From: an uncultured Bacillota bacterium
GTDB lineage: Bacteria; Bacillota; Clostridia; Christensenellales; UBA1242
DNA length: 52,343 bases
Assembly: GCA_946499835.1 (NCBI GenBank)
Contig: CAMMTJ010000008.1
Location: 1 to 52,343, forward strand
Reading direction: 5' to 3'
Shown here: positions 40,271 to 48,118 of the stretch, piece by piece
How positions within the stretch are numbered: the first letter of the stretch is position 1
Layout of the letters: every line of letters begins with the position of its first letter
The notes under the pieces: model-generated
What the model saw: the letters and a program-made list of their open reading frames with translations, nothing else
Databases searched by the model: none
Told to the model about the DNA's origin: nothing
Translations under genes and position numbers: made by a program

Positions 40271-41623
40271 ATGCAAGATTTGAACTCTTTATGGCAAGCA
40301 GTGCTTGAAAAACTTGAAATTATTGTATCAAATGTGTCTTTTGTGATGTGGTTTAAGCCACTCAAAGTTGTGGATTTTGTGGATAACAAAATTCTCTACA
40401 TCGGCACAAACTCAGTTTCTGCCAAAAATCAGATACTTAGAAACTATATGGACAAACTTTCTGAAGCCGTTCATGATATTTTTGGCGAAAATGTCAAAAT
40501 TGAAGTGTTAGATCAAAATGAAGAGATGGAGTATATTGAAAAAAACGGCGATAAAACAAAAGATAGGGAAGTTGAAGTGACAAAAAATCCTTTCAATAGT
40601 AAATATACTTTTGATAATTTCGTTGTCGGAAAATCAAACCAATTCGTTTATGCCGCTGCACGTGCTGTCGCAGAACACCCAGGCTTAAAATTCAACCCTC
40701 TTTTCATTTACGGTGGAGTTGGACTTGGAAAAACCCATATTTTGCACGCAATTGGCAATTATCTGCGTGAATATAACCCAAATCTTAAAGTGATGTATGT
40801 CACTTGTGAACAATTTGTAAATTCATATATTGAAAGTCTTGGTTCTATTTCAAAAACAAAAGCAACTCTTGAATTTAGGTCAAAATATCGCAATCTAGAT
40901 GTTTTGATGGTCGATGATATTCAGTTTATTTCAAAGAAAACAAGCACACAAGAAGAGTTTTTCCACACTTTCAATGAACTTTTCCAAAACAACAAACAAA
41001 TTATTATCGCATCAGATAGACCACCAAAAGATATTGAAACTTTGACTGACAGACTTCGTTCTCGTCTTGCTTGTGGACTTATTCAAGATATTCAAGCACC
41101 TGATTTTGAGACAAAAATTGCTATTTTAAGAAAAAAATGCCAACTTGAAAAGTATGTTATTGATGATGATGTCATCGAATACATAGCAGAAAAGGCAGAT
41201 ACCAACATCCGTGAACTTGAAGGAATGCTCTCAAAAGTATATTTTCTTGCAAATCTTATGGGAAAACGCTCTGCCAGCATGGAAGAAGCAAGAGCAGCGC
41301 TTGACAGTCAGGAAGAAGAGGAGAAAAATGAAGGTTTGACACCTGATGATATCATTGATGCTGTTTGCAAATACTTTGAAACAACAAAACAAGATCTTAT
41401 TGGAAAGAAAAAATCAAAAGAAGTGGTTGAACCTCGTATGATTGCAATATATCTTATCAGTGAAATACTTGAAATACCTCTTGTTTCTATTGGAAAAATC
41501 TTTGGAGGAAGAGATCACACAACAATTATGCACTCTCGCGACAAGATAACAGACCAGATGAAATCATCACACAAAACTCAGGTCGTTGTAAGCGAAATTC
41601 GCAAGATGTTGAAAGGTGGATAA
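40271..41623 (+). CDS. dnaA: Chromosomal replication initiator DnaA
   Basis: Binds DnaA boxes and melts the origin. The 450 residues show domain I (1 to about 85, including SFVMWFKPL), a charged linker (about 85-108), the AAA+ domain III with Walker A GGVGLGKT (148-155) and Walker B VLMVDDIQF, and domain IV with the DNA-binding signature GGRDHTTIMHSRDKI near the C-terminus. The stop codon overlaps a near-perfect DnaA box. dnaN follows after 250 bp. Confidence 0.98.
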   Translation: MQDLNSLWQAVLEKLEIIVSNVSFVMWFKPLKVVDFVDNKILYIGTNSVSAKNQILRNYMDKLSEAVHDIFGENVKIEVLDQNEEMEYIEKNGDKTKDREVEVTKNPFNSKYTFDNFVVGKSNQFVYAAARAVAEHPGLKFNPLFIYGGVGLGKTHILHAIGNYLREYNPNLKVMYVTCEQFVNSYIESLGSISKTKATLEFRSKYRNLDVLMVDDIQFISKKTSTQEEFFHTFNELFQNNKQIIIASDRPPKDIETLTDRLRSRLACGLIQDIQAPDFETKIAILRKKCQLEKYVIDDDVIEYIAEKADTNIRELEGMLSKVYFLANLMGKRSASMEEARAALDSQEEEEKNEGLTPDDIIDAVCKYFETTKQDLIGKKKSKEVVEPRMIAIYLISEILEIPLVSIGKIFGGRDHTTIMHSRDKITDQMKSSHKTQVVVSEIRKMLKGG

Positions 41624-41832
41624 AAAAGATTTTTCTTCCACAACTTGTCCACAGTTAAAAAAGCTATATATTGAAAAACTTTTTGAAAAATTGAAATTTT
41701 TATCACAATATATTGTGTTTTAAGATAGTTATCAACATTTACACAAAAGCTTAATAATTATAATATTATTTATCAAATATATTATTAAACATATCTTAAA
41801 AAAGGGCGATGAAAAGTTGCAATTTATCCACA
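41615..41832. other. Replication origin region (oriC), dnaA-dnaN gap
   Basis: DnaA boxes: GGTGGATAA (41615-41623, reverse, one mismatch), TTGTCCACA (41645-41653), TTATCAACA (41729-41737) and perfect TTATCCACA (41824-41832). Between them lies a long, almost pure A+T stretch (41654-41800) that would serve as unwinding element. Gene strands switch around this locus. Together with the boxes before dnaA this resembles the bipartite origin of Bacillota. The exact unwinding site is not resolved. Confidence 0.75.
41704..41717. repeat. 14-bp perfect palindrome in oriC
   Basis: CACAATATATTGTG, a perfect palindrome within the A+T-rich part of the dnaA-dnaN gap, 11 bp before a DnaA box. A possible site for a dimeric protein or a cruciform. 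Confidence 0.5.
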
Positions 41833-41845
41833 TTTATGATACAAT
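41817..41845 (+). promoter_or_regulatory. Promoter of dnaN with a DnaA box in the spacer
   Basis: TTGCAA (41817-41822), 17 bp, TACAAT (41840-41845). The perfect DnaA box at 41824-41832 fills half of the spacer. AAGGAG (41858-41863) is the ribosome-binding site. Confidence 0.65.
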
Positions 41846-41873
41846 AAAAGTGCAAGAAAGGAGAAGATAAATT

Positions 41874-42974
41874 ATGCTAGTTATATGTCAAGGTTTAGAA
41901 CTTTCAGACTCTCTTTTGAAAGTTAGCAAAGCCATTTCAAACAAAATCACAAATCCAATTCTCGAAGGTATCAAACTTATTGCAGAAGACGGAACTCTTA
42001 CAATGAGTGCAACAGATACAGAACTTTCAATTGAAAAGAAAATCAAGGCAGATGTAAAGGTTGAAGGTGAAACTGTTGTTCCAGGAAGATTTATCACAGA
42101 GTTTGTAAAAAAACTCACAAATTCAGAAATTGAACTTGAACTTAACGATAAAAATCAAATGACAATTCGTTATGAAGACAGCGAAAGTGTTATACAATGC
42201 TATAACCCTATTGAATATCCTGGTTTCAAAAAGGTGCAAGCAAAAGAATTTTTTGGAATAAGCAAAAAAGATTTCAAAACTGCCGTTTCAAAAACAATCT
42301 TTTCAGTTGCCCTTGATGATTCAAGACCTATTTTGAAAGGTGTGCTTTTTGATATTGACAACAAAGAACTTAATGTTGTTGCACTTGATGGATATAGACT
42401 TGCAAGAGTTAAGAAAAATATTTCATCAACAATCAAAAAATCTATCGTTGTTCCTGCAAGAAGTTTGAGTGAACTTAGCAAACTTATCGATGACACAGAT
42501 GAAATTATCAACATTTACATAGACGATTATATAATCATGGTTGATCTTGGAGATACAAAAGTTACTTCAAGACTGCTTGAAGGAGATTATATAAATTACA
42601 AACAAATCATACCAGTCAATTACGAAACATTTGTTATCATAAACAAAGAACAGTTTGAACAAGCACTTGAAAGAGCAACTCTTTTGTCAAAAACTTCAAC
42701 AAACAACTTTGTAAAGTTTGATATAAAAGAAAACAATCTTCTTATCACATCAAATTCAGAACTTGGAAACATCAGAGAAAACATTCCAGTGACTGTAACA
42801 GGAAAAGATCTCATCATATCTTTCAATCCAAGATATTTCCTTGAAAGTTTGAGAGTCAACACAAATGAGTTTGTAAAAATCTGTTTCAACAAACCATCAA
42901 CACCTTGTGTTATTGTTCCAACAGAAGAAGATGAATTTTTGTATTTGATCTTACCTGTAAGAATTATTGGTTAA
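41874..42974 (+). CDS. dnaN: DNA polymerase III beta sliding clamp
   Basis: Ring-shaped processivity clamp. The 366 residues have the three-domain clamp fold; recognisable stretches include NPILEGIKLIAEDGTLTMSATD, DDSRPILKGVLFDI, NVVALDGYRLARVK, FNPRYFLESL and the final LPVRIIG. Start set by AAGGAG at 41858. It has its own promoter in the origin region and a hairpin terminator directly after the stop, so it is not co-transcribed with a recF gene here. Confidence 0.98.
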   Translation: MLVICQGLELSDSLLKVSKAISNKITNPILEGIKLIAEDGTLTMSATDTELSIEKKIKADVKVEGETVVPGRFITEFVKKLTNSEIELELNDKNQMTIRYEDSESVIQCYNPIEYPGFKKVQAKEFFGISKKDFKTAVSKTIFSVALDDSRPILKGVLFDIDNKELNVVALDGYRLARVKKNISSTIKKSIVVPARSLSELSKLIDDTDEIINIYIDDYIIMVDLGDTKVTSRLLEGDYINYKQIIPVNYETFVIINKEQFEQALERATLLSKTSTNNFVKFDIKENNLLITSNSELGNIRENIPVTVTGKDLIISFNPRYFLESLRVNTNEFVKICFNKPSTPCVIVPTEEDEFLYLILPVRIIG

Positions 42975-43004
42975 AAAAAAAGACTTATTTAAGTCTTTTT
43001 TTTA
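42975..43004 (+). terminator. Terminator of dnaN
   Basis: AAAAAAAGACTTA-TT-TAAGTCTTTTTTTT, a hairpin with T run starting at the dnaN stop. Confidence 0.8.
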
Positions 43005-43010
43005 TAAACA

Positions 43011-43043
43011 AAAATGTGGATAAGTCTTAGTTATCCACATTTT
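43011..43043. promoter_or_regulatory. Perfect inverted pair of DnaA boxes, also the dut terminator
   Basis: TGTGGATAA (43015-43023) and TTATCCACA (43031-43039) lie within a perfect 13-bp inverted repeat with a 7-nt loop. Read on the minus strand the RNA hairpin is followed by TTTTTG, so it can terminate dut, whose stop lies 25 nt before it. Confidence 0.65.
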
Positions 43044-43067
43044 ATATTCATTAAAAATTTTATTAAC

Positions 43068-43586
43068 CTACTTTTTTGAAGAACCAAATCCACCAACACC
43101 CCTATCTGAACTTATTTTAAGAAGCTTTTGATAAGACAATTCTTCCACATTAAGATTTTGTATTTTATGAATGATGCCTTGGCAAATTGCTTTTTTTGCT
43201 GATATGTAAACGCATTTGTTTAGGTCAATTTTATATTTTTCTTTAAGCTCTTCTTCGCTTAAATTGCTAAGTATAAGATCTTTGTTGTTTGCATTGTATA
43301 AAACAACCTTTATTTCACCGCGATATCCACTGTCGATAACGCCGGCACTTTTTTTGAGGCCTTTTGAGCCTGTGCTTGAACGCTCTTCAATTTGAAGATA
43401 AAACTCTTTTCCAGAGGCCCAAGCAATTCCTGTTGGGACAAGTTTTGTTTCAAAAGGTTTGAAAAGAATATAATCTTCATCAAAGCAAGCATAGAAATCA
43501 TAACCTGCATCTTCCATTTTTTTTGATGGAATGATTGCTTTTTCTTTTATTTTTGAAAAATAAACTTTGTTTTTTGCTGTTTTCAT
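43068..43586 (-). CDS. dut: dUTP diphosphatase (trimeric type)
   Basis: Hydrolyses dUTP to dUMP and pyrophosphate, keeping uracil out of DNA. All five motifs are present in 172 residues: DAGYDFYA (about 27-34), RSSTGSKGL, AGVIDSGYRGEIKVVLYN with the catalytic Asp, AICQGII, and the C-terminal DRGVGGFGSS arm. An insertion of about 25 residues (LSNLSEEELKEKYKIDLNK) between motifs III and IV makes it longer than typical bacterial enzymes of about 145-150. AGGAGG precedes the ATG. The gene is minus-strand between dnaN and rpmH, against the local replication direction. Confidence 0.94.
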   Translation of the reverse strand: MKTAKNKVYFSKIKEKAIIPSKKMEDAGYDFYACFDEDYILFKPFETKLVPTGIAWASGKEFYLQIEERSSTGSKGLKKSAGVIDSGYRGEIKVVLYNANNKDLILSNLSEEELKEKYKIDLNKCVYISAKKAICQGIIHKIQNLNVEELSYQKLLKISSDRGVGGFGSSKK

Positions 43587-43704
43587 TTTTCCTCCTATAA
43601 AAATTATACAAGATCAGGAAAATAAAGTAAAGCACGATGAGAAAAAGAAAGATATTTTTCAACAAATTTTATTATAAAGAAAAAATAAAATATCTTTTTA
43701 GTGA

Positions 43705-43733
43705 TTGACAAATTGACCTGTTTTGCCTATAAT
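43705..43733 (+). promoter_or_regulatory. Promoter of the rpmH operon
   Basis: TTGACA (43705-43710), 17 bp, TATAAT (43728-43733), both consensus, 35 nt before the rpmH ATG. Confidence 0.85.
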
Positions 43734-43768
43734 GAAAGAGTTACTAAAAATAAAAGGAGGCACTCGTT

Positions 43769-43903
43769 ATGAAAAGAACATATCAACCAAAGAAGAGACA
43801 AAGAAGCAAAGTTCATGGATTTAGAGAAAGAATGAGAACAAATGGCGGAAGAAATGTTTTGAAAAGAAGAAGAAATCGTGGAAGAGCAAAACTTTCAGCA
43901 TAA
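43769..43903 (+). CDS. rpmH: Ribosomal protein L34
   Basis: A 44-residue, very basic large-subunit protein, starting [18 protein letters not shown] and ending GRAKLSA, the family pattern throughout. AAGGAGG (43754-43760) precedes the ATG. Its last 26 nt overlap the start of rnpA, a common arrangement. First gene of rpmH-rnpA-yidD-yidC-jag. Confidence 0.97.
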   Translation: MKRTYQPKKRQRSKVHGFRERMRTNGGRNVLKRRRNRGRAKLSA

Positions 43904-44228
43904 AACAAAAGAAAGGGTTGACCATAGACTAAAAAAGAATAAACATTTTTCTTACATTTATAAGAAAGGTAAAAGAATTTCCACAAAAAACTTGACGCTT
44001 TTTATTGTTCCAAGCAAATATAACAATTATCGAATAGGTTTTTCAATAAGCAAAAAACTTGGCAAAGCAAATGAAAGAAACAGACTTAAAAGACGTCTCC
44101 GTGAAATAGTGAGAGTTGAAAATTTGCCAAAAAATTTCAATAATTATGTTTTGCTTGCAAGAGAAGGTTCTCAAAATCTTGAATTTGACAAACTTAAAGC
44201 GCAAGTGATAGAGTTGTTTAGAAAATGA
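43878..44228 (+). CDS. rnpA: Ribonuclease P protein component
   Basis: Basic protein subunit that helps RNase P RNA bind precursor tRNA. In 116 residues the conserved helix [15 protein letters not shown] (RNR motif) and the N-terminal [17 protein letters not shown] are clear. The only start in frame that covers the family N-terminus is GTG at 43878, inside the rpmH gene; the first 16 residues are a non-conserved extension. The stop overlaps the yidD ATG (ATGA). Confidence 0.95.
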   Translation: MEEQNFQHKTKERVDHRLKKNKHFSYIYKKGKRISTKNLTLFIVPSKYNNYRIGFSISKKLGKANERNRLKRRLREIVRVENLPKNFNNYVLLAREGSQNLEFDKLKAQVIELFRK

Positions 44229-44491
44229 AATATATTGTCCTTCCTTTTCGTTTTATAGCGAAAATTCCCGTTTATATATATAAATTTTTAATATCACCAC
44301 TTTTACCACATGTATGTCGTTTCAGCCCAACATGTTCAAATTATTTTTTGCAAGCAGTCAACGAGTTTGGCGCTTTCAAAGGAGCATGGATCGGTTTGAA
44401 ACGCATTTTTAGATGTAGGCCAAAAAGCAAATATTATGGCTACGACCCTGTGCCAATAAATATAAAAGGAGGCAGTAAATGGCTGTTTTAA
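44225..44491 (+). CDS. yidD: Membrane protein insertion efficiency factor YidD
   Basis: An 88-residue protein with the YidD core: YKFLISPLLPHVCRFSPTCSNYFLQAV and GAWIGLKRIFRCRP with conserved Cys residues, near-membrane amphipathic N-terminus, and YGYDPVP. It assists YidC-dependent insertion. It overlaps rnpA by 4 nt and yidC by 13 nt, so the three are translationally linked. Confidence 0.95.
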   Translation: MKYIVLPFRFIAKIPVYIYKFLISPLLPHVCRFSPTCSNYFLQAVNEFGAFKGAWIGLKRIFRCRPKSKYYGYDPVPINIKGGSKWLF

Positions 44492-45867
44492 GCATGCTTT
44501 TATTAGCAGAACCTTCTGGCTTTTGGGAAAATATAATCAAAGCATTTGAAGGCTTCACAAACAACTATGTTTTGGCTATTATTCTTCTCACCGTCATTAT
44601 AAGAATCATCTGGGCACCAATTGACACATTGAACAAACGTATGAGTCAAAAAATGACTGCTGTTCAAGCAAAGATGCAACCAGAACTTGATAAGATAAAC
44701 AAAAAATATGCAAACGATCCAAAACTGCTAAAACAAAAACAAAACGAACTTTATTCAAAATATAATGGCAGAAGCATGGGAAGTTGTTTGTTTATGTTGG
44801 TCTTTTTGGCATTAAACATAACTATCTTCTTTACGCTGTTTTCTGGGCTTAACAATATGGCATCATTCAAAATCAACCAATCTTATGAAGAGTTGAAATT
44901 TGATTATGTCAATGCGTTGAATTTGACAAATGATTATATTGCAACGCCAGAAAACTTGGATAGATTTGAAGACTATCAAAACTTATCTTTTGAAAAAGAA
45001 ATTCGAGATGAGAAAGAATATATCGTTCTTTATCAAAATGCAGGCGAAGAAAAGACAGAACTTTTTGCACAAGAATATAAAACAGATTTTTCAACAACTC
45101 AAATCACTCAAGATCCTGAAACAGGCGAAGACGTGACAGAGGTAGTTCAAACAACAAATGCTTATATAACCACCATTCTTGACAAATTCTTCCCAACCTA
45201 TGAAGAGGGAGAAGTTGAAGGCTCAAAAGAGATTATCTTGATAGAAGATCAGCCAGTGCTAGATGAAGACGGAAACCCTGTCCTTGGTGAAGATGGACAA
45301 CCTCTGACAGACACTCTTTATCTTGACGAGGCTTTTCAAGATGTTGCAATGAGGTTTGTTGAAAACACATATCAAGAAACAAAAGAGAGTTTCTTATGGA
45401 TTGAAAATATATGGATAGCAGATGCACCTTTCCAAAGATCAATTTTCTCTTATCAAACATACCAAGGACAAGTTGGAGCAAACAATATTGAAGAAGGCGA
45501 AGAGAGAATATATAACACTTTCATGACAGATCTTAGCGAAAGACAGGGAAGAGTGAATGGTTATCTCATATTGCCACTTCTTTGCATAGCAGCATCATTC
45601 TTGTCAATTTGGCTTTCAACCAGAAGGAAAAAAGGTCAAAGCGCACAACCTGCAACTGGCGGAAAGTTTATGAAGATTTTGATGCCAGTGATATTTGGAC
45701 TTTTTGCCCTGTTCTACAACAGCGTGTTTGCGATCTATATGTTTGTAAGTCAACTGATAAGTGCGCTTTTGATGCCACTTGAAAACCTTATCATAGATAA
45801 ATGGCAAAAACACACTGAAAAGAAAGAAGAGAAAAAAGTTGAAGTTGAATATTCAAGAAAATTTTAA
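44479..45867 (+). CDS. yidC: Membrane protein insertase YidC/Oxa1, with large extracytoplasmic insertion
   Basis: Inserts membrane proteins alone or with SecYEG. TM1 (about 31-50) carries the conserved Arg in IIRIIWAP; the cytoplasmic hairpin follows (KMTAVQAKMQPELDKINKKY), then TM2 (about 103-126), and TM3-TM5 after about 360 (GYLILPLLC, FMKILMPVIFGLFALFYN, YMFVSQLISALLM), ending in a basic tail. Between TM2 and TM3 lies an acidic segment of about 225 residues (about 130-355) where typical Bacillota homologues have a short loop; it includes the Asp/Gly stretch DEDGNPVLGEDGQPL. No lipobox Cys is seen at the N-terminus. AAAGGAGG precedes the ATG. Confidence 0.93.
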   Translation: MAVLSMLLLAEPSGFWENIIKAFEGFTNNYVLAIILLTVIIRIIWAPIDTLNKRMSQKMTAVQAKMQPELDKINKKYANDPKLLKQKQNELYSKYNGRSMGSCLFMLVFLALNITIFFTLFSGLNNMASFKINQSYEELKFDYVNALNLTNDYIATPENLDRFEDYQNLSFEKEIRDEKEYIVLYQNAGEEKTELFAQEYKTDFSTTQITQDPETGEDVTEVVQTTNAYITTILDKFFPTYEEGEVEGSKEIILIEDQPVLDEDGNPVLGEDGQPLTDTLYLDEAFQDVAMRFVENTYQETKESFLWIENIWIADAPFQRSIFSYQTYQGQVGANNIEEGEERIYNTFMTDLSERQGRVNGYLILPLLCIAASFLSIWLSTRRKKGQSAQPATGGKFMKILMPVIFGLFALFYNSVFAIYMFVSQLISALLMPLENLIIDKWQKHTEKKEEKKVEVEYSRKF

Positions 45868-45879
45868 GGAGGGATAAAA

Positions 45880-46671
45880 ATGTTACAGGCAGAAGGAACT
45901 GGAAGAACTATTGAAAAAGCAATTGAAAACGCTCTTTTGGAACTCAAAGCACCAAGAGAGGATGTTGATATAAAAATTTTGAATGAAGGCGGACTTTTCA
46001 AAAAAGCCAAAGTGCTTGTTTCTATCAGCGAAGATGTAAGACATAAATACGAAAAGAAAAGCGAGAAAAGGGCAGAAAAGAAGGCTGAGGAAAAGATAGA
46101 AAAGAAGACGGAAGAGCCAAAAGAAATTAAAAAAGAGAAAAAACAAGAAGAAAAAACAGAAAAGAAAGAAGTTAAAGAAGAGAAAAAGGAAGAAAAGAAA
46201 ACTCAAAAAACTGAGAAGAAAGAGAAAAAGACGATAGATCCTGTTAAATTCTTGGAAGGACTTTTCAAAGCAATGGGCAAAGATGTGCAGATAAGTATTC
46301 TTGAAGATGAAATCTACACAACTTACACAGTTGACGGAGAAGGTCTTGGAGATGCGATTGGACATCGCGGAGAGACTTTGCAGGCAATAACAACAATTTT
46401 CAAAACAGTTATTCCAAACGGAGAAAAGAAAGTCCTTCTTGACATTGCTGGATACAGAGAAAAGAGAGCAGAAACACTTGCCTCAACTGCAAGACGAATT
46501 GCAAACAAAGTTGCAAAGAGTGGAAGATATTTCAAACTTGAACCAATGAATCCAGCCGAAAGAAGAATTATCCACACCGCTCTTCAAAATGACGACAGAG
46601 TGACAACTCTCAGCAAGGGAACTGAACCAAAAAGATATGTTATCATTTTCCCAAAAGAATATAAGGAATAA
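45880..46671 (+). CDS. jag: Jag/KhpB-type RNA-binding protein
   Basis: An RNA-binding protein usually encoded next to yidC. Order of parts in 263 residues: Jag-N domain (1 to about 52; AEGTGRTIEKAIENAL), a Lys/Glu-rich linker of about 60 residues (about 58-118), a KH domain (about 120-195; GDAIGHRGETLQAI), and an R3H domain (about 200-263; MNPAERRIIHTAL). AAGGAGGG precedes the ATG, 12 nt after yidC. The purine-only coding strand of the linker creates a long false frame on the other strand. A bidirectional terminator follows. Confidence 0.95.
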   Translation: MLQAEGTGRTIEKAIENALLELKAPREDVDIKILNEGGLFKKAKVLVSISEDVRHKYEKKSEKRAEKKAEEKIEKKTEEPKEIKKEKKQEEKTEKKEVKEEKKEEKKTQKTEKKEKKTIDPVKFLEGLFKAMGKDVQISILEDEIYTTYTVDGEGLGDAIGHRGETLQAITTIFKTVIPNGEKKVLLDIAGYREKRAETLASTARRIANKVAKSGRYFKLEPMNPAERRIIHTALQNDDRVTTLSKGTEPKRYVIIFPKEYKE

Positions 46672-46697
46672 AAAAACTGGCAAACGCCAGTTTTTTT
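46671..46697. terminator. Bidirectional terminator between jag and mnmE
   Basis: AAAAAAACTGGC-AAAC-GCCAGTTTTTTT, a perfect hairpin with A/T runs between convergent genes. Confidence 0.85.
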
Positions 46698-46698
46698 G

Positions 46699-48036
46699 TT
46701 ATTTACCAAGACAGAATTTTGAGAAGATAAGTTCGATTATTTTTTCATTTTCGCACTGCCCTGTGATTTTTCCAAGACTGTTCCAAAGTTTTTTGATAAG
46801 CATTGCAATAATATCCATACTCTCTTCCTTTGCCTGCATAATATCATTTGCAATTTGTCCGCATTCTCCAAGAATAGCGACTTGTCGTTCGTTTATAACA
46901 ACTGTCTTTGAGAAATCAATTTCTTCTTTTATTACCTTTTGATAAACTTTTTCTTTTACCTCTTCAATTCCCTTCTTTTCAACGGCAGAAACAACAATTT
47001 CATCTTCAAATGTTTTCATTTTTCTTGTCTTGTCTGACTTGTTGATTATGACAATGTGAGGAAGTGATTTGATAATATTAAAAATCTTTTCATCTTCTTT
47101 TGATAAAACTTCGCTACCATCAAGAACAAACAAAACTATGTCTGCCGATGATATGGCTTCTTTACTCTTTTCCACCCCTATTTTTTCAACTTTGTCAATG
47201 GCATCACGTATGCCCGCAGTATCGACAAAATTGAACTTTAAGCCTTTATAAAATATTTGCTCACTGACAATGTCGCGTGTTGTCCCTGCAATGTCTGTTA
47301 CGATAGCCTTTTCTTGACCCACAAACTCATTGAGAAGACTGCTCTTGCCAACGTTTGGAGCACCCACAATGGCGATGTTTATACCCTTGTTTATAAACCT
47401 TGCATTTTGTGCCTGTTTGACAAGATCATCGATTTCATTTTTGACATTTTGAACAGATGAAAAAATCTTTTCTTTTGCGCTTTTTTCAAAGTCTTCTTCT
47501 GGATAATCAAGTGTGGCTTCAATCTCAGCGATTTGAGCAGTCAAATTTTCTTGCAAAAGCATGACTTTATCTTTAAGTGCACCACTTGCAGACATAAGAG
47601 AGGCTTTGAGCTCCCCTTCACTTTCTGCATTTATTTCTCCAATAATAGACTCTGCCTCATCAAGTGAAATCTTTCCATTTTCAAACGCCCTTTTTGAAAA
47701 CTCACCAGGGCTTGCAAGTGTGGCTCCATTTTCAAGCAAAGTGCTTAAAACTTTTTGGGTGAGAAGAACTCCTCCATGCACTTGATATTCAATCATATCT
47801 TCCCCTGTGTATGAATGAGGGCTTTTGAAATAGACTTGAAAACAGCGTTCTTTCAATCCATCATCAAATTGAAAGAAGCCAAGATAAAGCCTGTTTGGAG
47901 TGATATTATTCCAATCAAGCAAAGAGGAAGAGAAGACTTTTTTTGCCACGTTTTGACATCCTTCTCCGCTCATTCTAATGATCGATATTGCCCCTCTTCC
48001 AAGAGGAGTTGAAATGCTTGCTATAATTTTGTTCAT
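46699..48036 (-). CDS. mnmE: tRNA modification GTPase MnmE
   Basis: With MnmG it makes the (carboxymethyl)aminomethyl group on wobble uridine 34 of certain tRNAs. The 445 residues include the N-terminal tetrahydrofolate-binding domain (IIASISTPLGRGAISIIRMSG), a helical domain, the inserted G domain (GAPNVGKSS, DIAGTTRD, DTAG, NKSD) and the C-terminal CLGK. I start at the ATG at 48036, which matches the family; the longer frame begins beyond the -10 box. TATAAT ends 6 nt before this ATG and no Shine-Dalgarno exists, so the mRNA is probably leaderless. It is inverted relative to jag and mnmG, unlike the usual jag-mnmE-mnmG series. Confidence 0.96.
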   Translation of the reverse strand: MNKIIASISTPLGRGAISIIRMSGEGCQNVAKKVFSSSLLDWNNITPNRLYLGFFQFDDGLKERCFQVYFKSPHSYTGEDMIEYQVHGGVLLTQKVLSTLLENGATLASPGEFSKRAFENGKISLDEAESIIGEINAESEGELKASLMSASGALKDKVMLLQENLTAQIAEIEATLDYPEEDFEKSAKEKIFSSVQNVKNEIDDLVKQAQNARFINKGINIAIVGAPNVGKSSLLNEFVGQEKAIVTDIAGTTRDIVSEQIFYKGLKFNFVDTAGIRDAIDKVEKIGVEKSKEAISSADIVLFVLDGSEVLSKEDEKIFNIIKSLPHIVIINKSDKTRKMKTFEDEIVVSAVEKKGIEEVKEKVYQKVIKEEIDFSKTVVINERQVAILGECGQIANDIMQAKEESMDIIAMLIKKLWNSLGKITGQCENEKIIELIFSKFCLGK

Positions 48037-48042
48037 GGCAAG

Positions 48043-48071
48043 ATTATAACACAGAAAAGTTGAAAAATCAA
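48043..48071 (-). promoter_or_regulatory. Promoter of mnmE, leaderless layout
   Basis: TTGATT (48071-48066), 17 bp, TATAAT (48048-48043), 6 nt to the ATG. Divergent from the promoter at 48084-48111. Confidence 0.7.
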
Positions 48072-48083
48072 CAAAGAGGGATC

Positions 48084-48111
48084 TTGACAAATGAAATAGG
48101 TAGAATATAAT
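48084..48111 (+). promoter_or_regulatory. Promoter of the 225-aa gene, leaderless layout
   Basis: TTGACA (48084-48089), 16 bp, TATAAT (48106-48111), then 7 nt to the ATG at 48119 with no Shine-Dalgarno. Confidence 0.7.
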
Positions 48112-48118
48112 AAGAATT

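Noticed and set aside
45883..46365. Minus-strand frame of 160 codons, very rich in Phe and Leu, resembling a membrane protein
   Set aside because: It is the antisense of the purine-only Lys/Glu linker of jag; no ribosome-binding site and the plus-strand gene is certain.
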